A stretch of 64,000 nt of DNA from DASXMT01 sp963803065 (GCA_963803065.1 CAWDKW010000015.1:1-64000), one strand, 5' to 3'. Shown: positions 8,160 to 16,356, numbered from the stretch's first letter. Program-made: numbers and translations. Notes: generated by a model from the letters alone, not told the origin.

Positions 8160-8768
8160 TCATTTGCGATGCATATTCTTGTTCATTAAATAGACGGCGC
8201 CGAGGGTGATTCCCGTATTGAGCAGCGCCTGATTCTTCTCGGTCACGAGAATCTGCTGTACGGCCGCCACCTCCTCCACCGTGGGTGGCCGACCCCATTC
8301 CTGTTGTAGCTGCCAAGCGATGTGCTGTGGGCTCGGTACCGGCCGACTAGCAGCGGCAAAGGTTTCGTTCATGGTGTTGTTGATGTACTTGAGTAGACGG
8401 AACCCCGGGGGGATGATGGCGAGCGCTCCGGAAATGAGGATGATCACAAGGAATACAGGTCCAGCTGACGTCCTCTGGAAGATGAGCCCGATGGCGAAGC
8501 TGGCCAGGAATATGATCCCAAAGACCCTGGTCCACTTCTGTCCGAAGGTTTTTGTACCTCGCGACGGTCTGGGCGGATGAGTGGCCTCCCACTCCTCCTT
8601 CCGAACCTGCTGTCTAGGGGTCAGACCCTTCCCATCTTCCAGTTGCCTCGCAGCCGGCCCATCAGGCTGGCCGGTCCGGGCCACTAACGAAGATCCGCAC
8701 TCGCTGCAGAAAGAGGCGGTACTACGAGCCCCCGCTCCACAACTCGGGCAGTGAGCGGATTTCGTCAT
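8160..8768 (-). CDS. Zinc-ribbon membrane protein
   Basis: This 202-residue protein opens with a zinc ribbon of two CxxC pairs (CPSC at 7-10, CSEC at 21-24). A polar linker follows, then two hydrophobic segments (about 84-103 and 105-122) and a soluble C-terminal part with WGRPPTVEEVAAVQQIL. The ribbon and the tail probably face the cytoplasm. Its start overlaps the stop of the rhomboid gene by four bases, so the two are translationally coupled. No named family is recognised. It probably works with its zinc-ribbon neighbours, perhaps as a partner or substrate of the rhomboid. Confidence 0.7.
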   Translation of the reverse strand: MTKSAHCPSCGAGARSTASFCSECGSSLVARTGQPDGPAARQLEDGKGLTPRQQVRKEEWEATHPPRPSRGTKTFGQKWTRVFGIIFLASFAIGLIFQRTSAGPVFLVIILISGALAIIPPGFRLLKYINNTMNETFAAASRPVPSPQHIAWQLQQEWGRPPTVEEVAAVQQILVTEKNQALLNTGITLGAVYLMNKNMHRK

Positions 8769-9676
8769 GCTTGTTCCTCGCTTGCCGCTCGCATTTGATT
8801 TCCGCCACCCCGGCCGGTGCTGAGAGTGCTATTGCGAGCACGAAAGACCCACCCGCACAGCACGCCGCCTATGAGGCCGCCGATGTGGTCCTGGTAACCA
8901 AGGTGTGGGGCGGGCAGGAGGAGCGTGAACACGGGCAGGTAATAGATGAACACCAGGATGCCCACGACGATGTCGACTTTGTTGCGGTTGAAGAATCCAC
9001 GCACCATGACGTAGCCGAACCAGCCAAAAATCACGCCGCTCGCCCCAGCAGATATTGAACCGGACGGCTCGGTCAGCCAGGCGGCCAGACCACTCGTGAG
9101 GATCACGATTGCCGTCACGGCAATGAACTTGGGGATTCCTCGGTACGCAACGAGGAATCCGAGGACGAGGAGCGGAAGCGTATTCCCGTCGATGTGTGCC
9201 CAGGAGAAGTGAAGAAACGGGGCGGTGAGGATGTATGGCAAATCCGTCGCGATGCGGGGCCGGATCCCGTACTCGTAGGAAAGCCGATACTGGTCGGCGT
9301 TGTTGATGATTTGGATGATCCAAAGAACGGACAGTATGCCGAGCATGATTAGCAGGGCGTTGCGTGCCCTGATTAGAGCAGTGGTGTTTTTGACGGCCGG
9401 AGTCGTCTGATGTGAGGGACTTGAAATGACCTGCTCGGCTGGGGGACTGACCGTGGGTCTCGGGTTCTCGTACGAACCACTATCCGATCGTGGCAGGTCC
9501 GGAGCCAAATATGGTGCAGGTGGTGATGGAGTTTCGCGGACCCCAGAAGCAACATAGCCAGACCCGACGGGCAACGGTCGCCAACATTTCGGGCAGTTCG
9601 ACGCAGCGAGGTCAACTTCTGTGCCGCAGCCAACGCAAAAGCGCCGTTTTCCCGTCGGAACCTCAGGTTCAGTCAC
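8765..9676 (-). CDS. Zinc-ribbon rhomboid intramembrane protease
   Basis: This 303-residue fusion has an N-terminal zinc ribbon (C14, C17, C28, C31), a proline-rich linker, and about six membrane segments from residue 107 on. The rhomboid core shows HFSWAHIDGN, the serine motif GASG near residue 213 and the catalytic histidine in QDHIGGLIGG near 268. Rhomboids cut transmembrane segments inside the membrane with a Ser-His dyad. Its ribbon closely resembles that of the gene upstream (RRFCxxCGTEV, then KCWRPLPxGSGY), which suggests a duplicated module. It is likely a middle gene of a minus-strand operon. The substrate is unknown; the two ribbon neighbours are natural candidates. Confidence 0.85.
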   Translation of the reverse strand: MTEPEVPTGKRRFCVGCGTEVDLAASNCPKCWRPLPVGSGYVASGVRETPSPPAPYLAPDLPRSDSGSYENPRPTVSPPAEQVISSPSHQTTPAVKNTTALIRARNALLIMLGILSVLWIIQIINNADQYRLSYEYGIRPRIATDLPYILTAPFLHFSWAHIDGNTLPLLVLGFLVAYRGIPKFIAVTAIVILTSGLAAWLTEPSGSISAGASGVIFGWFGYVMVRGFFNRNKVDIVVGILVFIYYLPVFTLLLPAPHLGYQDHIGGLIGGVLCGWVFRARNSTLSTGRGGGNQMRAASEEQA

Positions 9677-9739
9677 CCGTGTTCCCTTCTGATCGTCCCC
9701 TGTCGACCTTCAGTCTGCTCGTCGCTGGACTTCATCTGG

Positions 9740-10336
9740 TCAGTGCTGTCCAAGGGCAGCCGTTAGGCCCTGTATACATCCCTGGGTCCATTCGGACTGA
9801 TTATCCTGTCCCCGATTGTTGTTGTCGCTCATTGAACTGGATTCACTCTCGCAAAAGGACTTGATGCTTCCTCCGAAGACTCCCACCTCCTGGGCGTAGG
9901 CCTCCCCTAAGGTCCCTCCAGCAGCGAGACCGTCTTTGTACGATTGGGTCTGCGTCACATCGGTACCCCGGGTGGCGATGACCCCAATCACGATGAAGAT
10001 GATCACCAGCACTACTGCTACGCCGATCCGCCCCCCTTTTTTCCTGCTCTTTCTAGATGGAGTGACATTGCCTACGTCGCCGAGAGTGGCATTCGGTCGA
10101 ACCGACTCCGCCACTGGTGGGGTATTACCCGAAGGTTCATCATTGGAGTGGGGTCGGTTCAACGGCAAATCTGGTGGAGACTCTGACGCCAAACTGGCGG
10201 GTGGCGAGGAGCCGTAACCGGATCCAATCGGTAAGGGCCGCCAACACTTCGAGCAGTTGGACGCCTCGAGGCCAACCTCTGTACCGCAGCTAATGCAGAA
10301 CCGGCGGTTTGTCGTCGGGACCTGTTCCTCGGACAA
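9740..10336 (-). CDS. Zinc-ribbon protein with one membrane segment
   Basis: This 198-residue protein has a ribbon near-identical in layout to the rhomboid's (C14, C17, C28, C31). A Pro/Ser-rich linker follows, then a basic stop-transfer-like patch (RKSRKKGG) and one strongly hydrophobic helix (about 103-121). The outer domain of about 75 residues contains two cysteines that could form a disulfide. Topology by the positive-inside rule puts the ribbon inside and the C-terminal domain outside. It is the first gene of the probable operon. A single-pass protein beside a rhomboid is a plausible protease substrate, but that is inference. Confidence 0.7.
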   Translation of the reverse strand: MSEEQVPTTNRRFCISCGTEVGLEASNCSKCWRPLPIGSGYGSSPPASLASESPPDLPLNRPHSNDEPSGNTPPVAESVRPNATLGDVGNVTPSRKSRKKGGRIGVAVVLVIIFIVIGVIATRGTDVTQTQSYKDGLAAGGTLGEAYAQEVGVFGGSIKSFCESESSSMSDNNNRGQDNQSEWTQGCIQGLTAALGQH

Positions 10337-10499
10337 CTCTGTCTCCCTTTTCCCTCGCGGAGGGCGGATGTCAAGGGGGGTAGACGTCCATGACGGTGAT
10401 TGTGCCCGTGGCAGACACCCTCGCTAGAACCCTTCTGTGCTCCAAATGCTAGGTATTTGGTGTCGACGTGTCTAGTGCATTCCGGCTCAAGTCGCTTGT

Positions 10500-10760
10500 G
10501 TGCAAAAGACGCGTCGGGCGGCCCAACCAGCACAGGAAGTGGGTAGGCGAATCCGTGCCCGACGACTCCAGCTCGGTCTTAGCCAAGAGGACCTCGGCGA
10601 AGCCTCCGGACTCCACCGCACCTACGTCGGGCATTTGGAACGGGGCGAGGTCAACCCGAGCCTGCTCAATATCTTGAAGGTCTCCGCCGCCCTTGAAATC
10701 GATGCCTCCGACCTCGTGGTCGGCTTGGTCGAGACCATCGGCGATCCCCGGTCGGCGTAG
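10500..10760 (+). CDS. XRE-family helix-turn-helix regulator
   Basis: This 86-residue protein is essentially a lambda-repressor-like HTH: VGRRIRARRLQLGLSQEDLG, then the recognition helix HRTYVGHLERGEVNPSL and a closing helix. It starts at GTG 10,500 and is divergent from the zinc-ribbon operon, so it may control that operon, itself or the whole element. There is no sensor domain. A fragment of a second XRE protein follows directly at 10,838. Confidence 0.75.
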   Translation: MQKTRRAAQPAQEVGRRIRARRLQLGLSQEDLGEASGLHRTYVGHLERGEVNPSLLNILKVSAALEIDASDLVVGLVETIGDPRSA

Positions 10761-10837
10761 AGAGTCGTCGAGGGACTCCGAGGGGCTTGCGGGTCCGTCC
10801 AGACGGCAGCTTCCTCTCTCGATCATCTCTGCCTCGC

Positions 10838-11026
10838 ATGCGCAGCGTGGGCCTCAACAATCTGGCTCGGCTTGCCAAGGCGCTCGACATGGATCTGGGT
10901 GCATTGCTCGAGGGCTTCAATACGTTCCTGGCAAACCCGAAACTCCATAGGGAAACGCACGACCGTTGTCCCACCGATTCGGTTACGGAGTCGCCGCTCG
11001 CCCGTTTCATAAACGAACGATTATGA
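10838..11026 (+). pseudogene. C-terminal fragment of a second XRE regulator
   Basis: The frame reads RSVGLNNLARLAKALDMDLG, the typical last helices of an XRE DNA-binding domain. The first HTH helices are missing and no ribosome site precedes it. A remnant of a duplicated regulator is the simplest reading. The last 30 or so codons have no clear match. Confidence 0.5.
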
Positions 11027-11082
11027 GAGTAGTGGAGCGCTGGTGATTCAGCACAAACTCGTGCCTAGTGAGCAAATCATAA

Positions 11083-11116
11083 GCCGTCTAAAAAACAACC
11101 TCTCATAGCCGTCTAA
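11083..11116 (+). repeat. Direct repeats before the resolvase remnant
   Basis: GCCGTCTAA occurs at 11,083-11,091 and 11,108-11,116, 25 bases apart, just ahead of the truncated recombinase. They could be remains of its recombination site or an operator. TATGAT at 11,127-11,132 could be a -10 box for a leaderless start at 11,144. Confidence 0.3.
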
Positions 11117-11143
11117 CCAGACCAGTTATGATAAGATAAGATC

Positions 11144-11308
11144 ATGGAAACGTTGATCGGTTACGCTCGAGTCAGTACCGATGACCAGCACGCATCACTC
11201 CAAGAAGGCACCAGGACAATGAGGGCACCAAAGAGAAAGGCCAGGGTGCGTCTCGCCGACCATCGGTCTGCGCTGGATCGTGCCATCCGGCGCACAGCGA
11301 AAAGATAA
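11144..11308 (+). pseudogene. Truncated serine recombinase (resolvase/invertase)
   Basis: The first 22 codons give METLIGYARVSTDDQHASLQ, the N-terminus of a serine recombinase including the catalytic serine in ARVSTDDQ. Matching then stops abruptly near 11,205. The frame runs on without similarity to a stop at 11,306, for 54 residues in all instead of about 180-200. From the break on, the other strand encodes a ctaG fragment. This is a deletion or insertion scar. Confidence 0.75.
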
Positions 11309-11403
11309 AGGACCACAACCACGACTACGGCCACTGTCGGTACCGGCTCAAGCTGCCACGTCCCGAACTGGCCGAATCCGAACGGCGGTAAGGCAGGGTT
11401 CAT
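11204..11403 (-). pseudogene. N-terminal fragment of a CtaG-like protein
   Basis: The minus strand from 11,403 encodes about 65 residues with one long hydrophobic helix (VPTVAVVVVVVLYLFAVRR), a basic loop and the start of a second helix (FLFGALIVLV). This layout resembles the start of the full CtaG at 13,688-14,665 (one helix, VRLARRGRRW, FLLGTLAVVV). It is cut off where the resolvase remnant begins. It is a broken second copy of a cytochrome oxidase assembly gene. Confidence 0.6.
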
Positions 11404-11487
11404 AGGGGTCCGGCCCGCACTCTATGTGGTCTCGGTGGCGACGATGGATCGGACAGTTCGACAGGCATTGTCAGCCAGCAGCCTCGA

Positions 11488-12264
11488 TCAGGAAGAGCTG
11501 GGGAGTGGTTTGCCGAGTGCCCAGGAGAGAGCGGTCAGGGCATCGCTGGGTGTCCAGTTGGGCTGGGGAGGGTGCTTTAGATGGTCCACTCCCTGGGACG
11601 ACAAGAATCGGCGCAGCGTCGGGGGCAACGTGCCATGAAAGGCAGGGGCGGCGGCGTTGGCGAAGACGATGTGACCAGCGGGCGTGACGAGCACGTACCC
11701 GTCGGAATGGTTGATGTCGTAGGTGAGTGGCTGGTGGGTGAGCCAGTCTATGGACGGTGGGTTGTCCTCTGGAACCTGCTCATAGTAAATACCGAAGTAC
11801 TTAGCCAGCTCGGCCAGACTCGCTGGGGTCTCAGTCGTGAGGTACCAATCGGCACCCGTGAGCTTGGCATAGGCAGCCAACCGAGCGACCGTGTCTCGCC
11901 CAGGATCGACCGACAGCTCCACGATGGCCACCTTGGATGCCACCCCGCCGTGGACCAGGGCTCGCTGCACTTGGACCAGGTTCTCCGTGGTCATTGGGCA
12001 GATGTCTGTGCACAGAGTCAGGAAGGGAACGATCATCAACGTTTTGCCCTGCAGTGAGGCCAGCGTCACCGTCTGCCCGTGCTGATCGGTCAGGGGAACC
12101 TGTGCGATGGCTGCCGGAATGACCCGATTCTGAACGAGGCCACTTGAAGCTGGGGGTGGCGCCGGTGCGCCCGATGCCGAAGCCGACCATGACGCAAGCG
12201 CCGATGCGATGGCCAGGACGGACGCCGCCACAACCGCCATTCGCTTGGTACTTCCGAGCCTCAT
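11488..12264 (-). CDS. SCO1/SenC-family copper chaperone
   Basis: This 258-residue exported protein has a signal-like N-terminus (about residues 1-30, Ala/Ser rich). The thioredoxin-like SCO fold carries the copper-binding CTDICPM motif (CxxxC, about residues 84-88) and a distal histidine in YDINHSDGYV. SCO proteins deliver copper to the CuA centre of cytochrome oxidase outside the membrane. It is transcribed divergently from the BlaI-type regulator, with a palindromic operator between them. It sits with CtaG, so a role in oxidase assembly or copper handling is likely. The C-terminal 50 residues extend beyond the core fold. Confidence 0.9.
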   Translation of the reverse strand: MRLGSTKRMAVVAASVLAIASALASWSASASGAPAPPPASSGLVQNRVIPAAIAQVPLTDQHGQTVTLASLQGKTLMIVPFLTLCTDICPMTTENLVQVQRALVHGGVASKVAIVELSVDPGRDTVARLAAYAKLTGADWYLTTETPASLAELAKYFGIYYEQVPEDNPPSIDWLTHQPLTYDINHSDGYVLVTPAGHIVFANAAAPAFHGTLPPTLRRFLSSQGVDHLKHPPQPNWTPSDALTALSWALGKPLPSSS

Positions 12265-12294
12265 CAGATTCTCCTTGCTAACCTTCTACGGTTA

Positions 12295-12304
12295 GTAGTA
12301 CTAC
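12295..12304. promoter_or_regulatory. BlaI-type operator
   Basis: GTAGTACTAC is a perfect palindrome in the divergent region between the SCO1 gene and the BlaI-family gene, within TTAGTAGTACTAC. BlaI/MecI repressors bind short dyads containing TAGTA/TACTA-like halves, so this is the likely autoregulatory site. It could repress both directions. Confidence 0.6.
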
Positions 12305-12374
12305 ATGATGAGCTACTTTCTAGAGCGGGGCAATTTGGGTTGCCCAAGCGCCAGCTGTAGACAGGAGACATCGC

Positions 12375-12752
12375 ATGACCCGACTGGGCGACCTCGAACG
12401 CAGGGTAATGGACGAACTGTGGTCGTCGATGGGTACCGAGCGCACCGTCCGCCAGGTGGCGGAGACGCTGCCCACCCATGCCTACACCACCGTGTTGACC
12501 GTCCTCGACCGGTTGGAGCGCAAGGGGCTCGTTCGCCGTAGCCGGGACGGCCGGGCCTACCGGTATGCGGCCGTTGCCAGTCGTGAGGAGTACACCGCCG
12601 AGCTGATGCACGAGGCGCTGGTGGGTACCTCTGACCGAGACGCAGCCCTGGTGCGCTTCGCTGAGACGGTCTCCTCCGAGGATGCCGCCGTCCTCCGAGA
12701 GGCACTGCGTGCGGCCGGCACGAAAAAGCCGGATGTCGGCCGCAAATCATGA
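12375..12752 (+). CDS. BlaI/MecI/CopY-family repressor
   Basis: This 125-residue protein has the winged-helix DNA-binding domain of the Penicillinase_R family (LGDLERRVMDELWSS, VRQVAETLP, YTTVLTVLDRLERKGLV) and a short dimerisation tail. It starts at ATG 12,375 behind GGAGAC. It overlaps the M56 peptidase gene by four bases, the usual BlaI-BlaR arrangement in which a membrane protease relieves repression. It probably controls its own operon and SCO1 through the palindrome at 12,295. The signal is unknown. Confidence 0.9.
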   Translation: MTRLGDLERRVMDELWSSMGTERTVRQVAETLPTHAYTTVLTVLDRLERKGLVRRSRDGRAYRYAAVASREEYTAELMHEALVGTSDRDAALVRFAETVSSEDAAVLREALRAAGTKKPDVGRKS

Positions 12753-13666
12753 CACTCGCCGTTGGCTTGGCGCTGCTGTCCGTTCTTCTCTACGGCCCCG
12801 CTGGGGTCGTGTTGGAACGGGCTTCGTGGCCGTCCCGTGCTCCCCGATCAGCGATCGCCCTGTGGCAGGCCATAGGGCTGGCCGGTGGGCTCGCAGCCGT
12901 CGGTGCAGGCTTGGCCGTGGCTGTTGCGCCATTGCACCTGGGCCTGTACTCGGGCATCGTGCACCTCGTGAGCCAGGCCGCATCGGGCCACCCTCTTCAA
13001 GGATTGGGCTTGAACGGTGCATTGGGCCTCACCCTGGCGGCCGACGTCGGCGTCGTCCTCGCCGGGGGAATGGTGCTCACCTCATGGAAGATCATTCGGG
13101 CCCGGGCTCGACACCGAGAACTTCTTGACCTGGTCAGCGCACCCACAGACCGAGCACCTGGAGCCGTGCTGCTCGACCACCCCCAGGCCGCCGCCTATTA
13201 CCTGCCCGGTTTCCGTCCTCGCATCGTGCTCAGTGCTGGTGCGCTGGGGGTCCTTCAGAACGACGAGCTATCCGCTGTCGTCGCCCACGAACGAGGCCAC
13301 CTCCACGAACGACACGACCTCGTCATGCTGCCGTTCGCTTCGATGCTCCCACTCCTCCGATGGATGCCGTATGTGGGCCGGGCTCCCCGGGCGGCGGCCA
13401 CCCTAGTCGAGATGGCGGCGGACGATTTCGCCACCCGGGCCAACGAGCCGCACCTCTTGGCCTCGGCGCTCGTGCATCTGGCCTCGTCGGACGTCACCCC
13501 TCGATGCGCATTGGCGGCGAGCCAAACAAGTGTGGCCATCCGAGTGCACCGGTTACTTCGCCCGCAGCGCACGTCACGCTGGACTGCTATCGCCGTCGCC
13601 GTATCCGCCGTCTTCGTCCTAGCGCTGCCCATGGCGGCGTTGCTGGCTCCGGCCGTTTCGATCTGA
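12749..13666 (+). CDS. M56-family membrane metallopeptidase (BlaR1-like)
   Basis: This 305-residue protein has membrane segments near residues 1-20, 35-60, 90-115 and at the end (VSAVFVLALPMAALL). Its zinc site HERGHLHERHD matches HExxH (about residues 177-181). It lacks the penicillin-sensor domain of true BlaR1, as most actinobacterial members do. It is predicted to sense a membrane or metal stress and inactivate the BlaI-type repressor encoded just before it. The ATGA overlap supports joint expression. Confidence 0.88.
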   Translation: MTLAVGLALLSVLLYGPAGVVLERASWPSRAPRSAIALWQAIGLAGGLAAVGAGLAVAVAPLHLGLYSGIVHLVSQAASGHPLQGLGLNGALGLTLAADVGVVLAGGMVLTSWKIIRARARHRELLDLVSAPTDRAPGAVLLDHPQAAAYYLPGFRPRIVLSAGALGVLQNDELSAVVAHERGHLHERHDLVMLPFASMLPLLRWMPYVGRAPRAAATLVEMAADDFATRANEPHLLASALVHLASSDVTPRCALAASQTSVAIRVHRLLRPQRTSRWTAIAVAVSAVFVLALPMAALLAPAVSI

Positions 13667-13687
13667 TCGCCCGAGGAGGCCTGAACG

Positions 13688-14665
13688 TTGCCGTTCGCAG
13701 ATGAGATCTCCCCCCCGGTCCAGGTCCACCAGCTCTTCGCCGGGTGGCAGACCGACTGGATGAGCTTCGTGGCTCTCGCCATCGAGTTGGGCATCGCTCT
13801 CGTGTACGTGCTCGCCGTTGTCCGACTGGCTCGTCGGGGACGCCGTTGGTCGCCGTGGCGCACCGCTTCCTTTTTGCTGGGCACGTTGGCGGTGGTGGTC
13901 GCCATCCAGTCCGGGTTGGCTTCCTACGACGACTCCGTATTCAAGATGCACGTCCTCCAGCACTTACTGCTGATGAACGTCGGCCCTATCTTCTACGCCC
14001 TGGGAGCCCCGGTGACCTTGGCCCTGCAAGCGTCAGAACGAAAGACTCAGCGGCGCATCTTGAAGGTACTGCACAGCAAGGCAGTGGAGTTCATCACCCA
14101 CCCGCTGCTCGTACTCATCAACTTCGCCGGCACGATGCTGATCTTCTTCCTCACCCCCTTCTATCAGTTCTCCCTGGAGCACCCCCTGCTCCACGAGTTC
14201 ACGCACCTGCATTTCCTGGTTTCGGGGCTCCTTTATTGGTGGTTGGTGGTCGGAGTGGACCCGTCCCGGTGGCGACTGTCGTTTCCGGCCAAGTTGGGGT
14301 ATCTAGCCGTCGGAATCCCCACCACAGTCATCTTGGGACTCGCCCTCACTCAGACCAACGCCTCGATCGCCCCGCTGTTTCACACCGTTTCTGATACCCA
14401 CGCTGGCGGCGCCATCCTGTGGATCATCGGCGAGCTATTCACACTAGGAGCTATGGCAATTATCGTTATCCAGTGGATGGTGGTCGATAATCGAGCAGCT
14501 CTCCGAGGAGATCGCAGTGCCGATGCGGCCGACCTCGCTGCTCAGGCGGCAGCAGCGATCGAGCCTAGGACTAGAGCGGAACCGACCCGGGTGGTCGTCG
14601 TGGACGGCAGGCTTGTCGAGGCGAAAGACGGAGGCGTCATAGTTCCACCAGCCGCAGATAACTGA
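13688..14665 (+). CDS. ctaG: CtaG-type cytochrome c oxidase assembly protein
   Basis: This 325-residue protein belongs to the caa3_CtaG family, with about seven membrane helices. Conserved features include the MHVLQHLLLMNVGP helix and histidine-bearing loops such as EHPLLHEFTHLHF, which may hold copper. The TTG start follows GAGGAGG at a normal distance, 21 bases after the M56 gene. The cytoplasmic tail of about 55 residues is low complexity. It probably helps insert copper into an aa3-type oxidase together with SCO1. A truncated second copy lies at 11,204-11,403. Confidence 0.85.
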   Translation: MPFADEISPPVQVHQLFAGWQTDWMSFVALAIELGIALVYVLAVVRLARRGRRWSPWRTASFLLGTLAVVVAIQSGLASYDDSVFKMHVLQHLLLMNVGPIFYALGAPVTLALQASERKTQRRILKVLHSKAVEFITHPLLVLINFAGTMLIFFLTPFYQFSLEHPLLHEFTHLHFLVSGLLYWWLVVGVDPSRWRLSFPAKLGYLAVGIPTTVILGLALTQTNASIAPLFHTVSDTHAGGAILWIIGELFTLGAMAIIVIQWMVVDNRAALRGDRSADAADLAAQAAAAIEPRTRAEPTRVVVVDGRLVEAKDGGVIVPPAADN

Positions 14666-14702
14666 TTCGGAGCACTAGCACGAAGTCGGCAGAACGCCAT
14701 CT

Positions 14703-14915
14703 ATGACAAACCTGATCCAGGCAAAGCAACAGCTCGAAGCCGAGCGTCCTCTAGCGATGACACGGGTGAATCTCGCCGCCCGAGAGATGGAGGAGTTCAC
14801 CAAGGTCGCCAAGCCATATGGCGACCGCAAGGGAATCAGCTACTCAGCTTGGCGGAGTGTCGGCGTATCGGCGCCTGTGCTGCAGAAGGCCAAGATCGCC
14901 CGGACCCGACGTTGA
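14703..14915 (+). CDS. Small conserved basic protein
   Basis: This 70-residue helical protein ends with ISYSAWRSVGVSAPVLQKAKI, a motif I have met in small actinobacterial proteins of unknown function. An N-terminal helix (LIQAKQQLEAERPLAM) precedes a charged middle. The C-terminal part resembles a recognition-helix-like structure. It follows ctaG by 37 bases and may share its transcript. No function can be assigned. Confidence 0.6.
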   Translation: MTNLIQAKQQLEAERPLAMTRVNLAAREMEEFTKVAKPYGDRKGISYSAWRSVGVSAPVLQKAKIARTRR

Positions 14916-15321
14916 TCATCCTTCCACTTGAGCAGCTGGCCATCACCGTGTGAGTGCCCGTGGGTGCCGCCTTCATGGCGGGTAAGCGGCGAGGCTTAAC
15001 TTATGGATGGCCATATGGTGATGGCGATCTATGCACCCTCCCCATAGTCATCGTCCACTCTGAGAAGATACCGTCGGCAGGAGGTATAGATATTTGAAAC
15101 AATCCGTAACCCAATAACACACACCCACAGTATTCGAATGGCGGTATTGCGAATCCCAAATGGTTGATCAGCTTCGATGAAATCGATTCATCGGGCCGAG
15201 TGGGGCAAACTGTGCGTGACCACGACTGAACGGCAGGGAAGTCGGATTGTAGGTGCCATCGACACTGCGATCCAAGCTGCCCACCGAGAGCCGGGCCAGC
15301 GCCACGTGTAACTATGAGGTC
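14916..15321. other. Gap between oxidase-assembly and restriction genes
   Basis: About 400 bases with a short AT-rich section (about 15,080-15,160). No gene with a ribosome site is seen. It likely holds the terminator of the ctaG operon and the promoter of the Mrr-like gene. It also marks the seam between two cargo modules. Confidence 0.45.
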
Positions 15322-16197
15322 ATGCCAGATGTGAAGATTCCGCAGTACCACGAGCTGATGGTGCCCGTTCTCTGCGCCCTCAAAGAGCTGGGTGGCTCGG
15401 CCACCGTGAAGGAGATCCACGAGCGGGTCGTCGAGGACGAGCAGTTCTCGGAGGAGCAGCAGGCCGCCTCTACGAAAGACGGACGCATGTCTGAGATCCA
15501 ATACCGGCTCCACTGGGCAAGGACCCATTTGAAGGGCATTGGCGCCATTACAAACAGCGCCCGGGGAGTTTGGACAATCCTCGACCACGGGAAAGTGATC
15601 ACGCCCGAGCAGGTGCAAATCGAGACGAAGGCGTGGCGAGCCGAGGTTCAAGCCCAGAAGAAAAAGAAGGATGCCGAGGAAGCTGACCCTGAAGAACAGG
15701 ATGCCGAGGGTGGCGGCGGGTGGAAGGACAAACTCATTGACCGTCTTCTCATTCTTGCTCCCAGCGGGTTTGAGCGGCTATCACAGCGGCTGCTGCGAGA
15801 GGCGGGTTTCGTGAATGTCACGGTGTTGGGAAAGAGCAGTGATGGGGGCATTGACGGCGTAGGGGTCTATCGCCTCTCACTGGTGTCATTTCCCGTCTAC
15901 TTCCAGTGCAAACGATACAAAGGGACCGTCACGGCCGGTGCCGTCCGTGACTTTCGTGGTGCCATGTCGGGCCGAGGCGAGAAGGGCCTGCTCATTACAA
16001 CCGGGTCATTTACCAAGGACGCTCAGAACGAAGCGAACCGAGATGGCGCACCCCCCGTCGAGCTAATCGATGGTGACCACCTGTGTGATCTACTCCGTGA
16101 ATATCGGCTTGGTGTCGAGGTGCGTGAGCGAATCGAGGAAGAGGTCGTTCTTCATGCCGATTTCTTCAATGAGTATGACGAGGAGTCGCCGAACTGA
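15322..16197 (+). CDS. mrr: Mrr-like restriction endonuclease
   Basis: This 291-residue protein has an N-terminal winged-helix Mrr_N domain (about 1-95: IPQYHELMVPVLCALKELGG, ITNSARGVWTI). A charged linker follows, then an Mrr catalytic PD-(D/E)xK domain with GFERLSQRLLREAGF, DGGIDGVG and FQCKRYKG (Asp and Gln-x-Lys catalytic pair). Mrr enzymes cut methylated DNA. I use ATG 15,322 with GAGG upstream; a longer frame from 15,253 lacks a ribosome site. A methyl-dependent nuclease beside a methylating type I system is notable, since it must tolerate the host's own marks. Confidence 0.88.
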   Translation: MPDVKIPQYHELMVPVLCALKELGGSATVKEIHERVVEDEQFSEEQQAASTKDGRMSEIQYRLHWARTHLKGIGAITNSARGVWTILDHGKVITPEQVQIETKAWRAEVQAQKKKKDAEEADPEEQDAEGGGGWKDKLIDRLLILAPSGFERLSQRLLREAGFVNVTVLGKSSDGGIDGVGVYRLSLVSFPVYFQCKRYKGTVTAGAVRDFRGAMSGRGEKGLLITTGSFTKDAQNEANRDGAPPVELIDGDHLCDLLREYRLGVEVRERIEEEVVLHADFFNEYDEESPN

Positions 16198-16321
16198 CTA
16201 TTCCCGAAGGCAGCTGCGCCCTCGACCAGCGGGTGGCCCATCCGCCTGTAGCAGGCAGGAGGGTCAGGGACTTGATCACACCGGCCCTCCTGTGGCATCA
16301 ATCAGGGTCCTGGTCGGATTC

Positions 16322-16350
16322 CTGCACCGACTGAGGCGGGGTGCGATAAT
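16322..16350 (+). promoter_or_regulatory. Promoter of the type I restriction operon
   Basis: CTGCAC and GATAAT are spaced by 17 bases, and the -10 box lies six bases from the GTG start at 16,357. That distance would put the transcript start at the start codon, giving a leaderless mRNA, which is common in actinobacteria. Confidence 0.45.
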
Positions 16351-16356
16351 CCCAGC

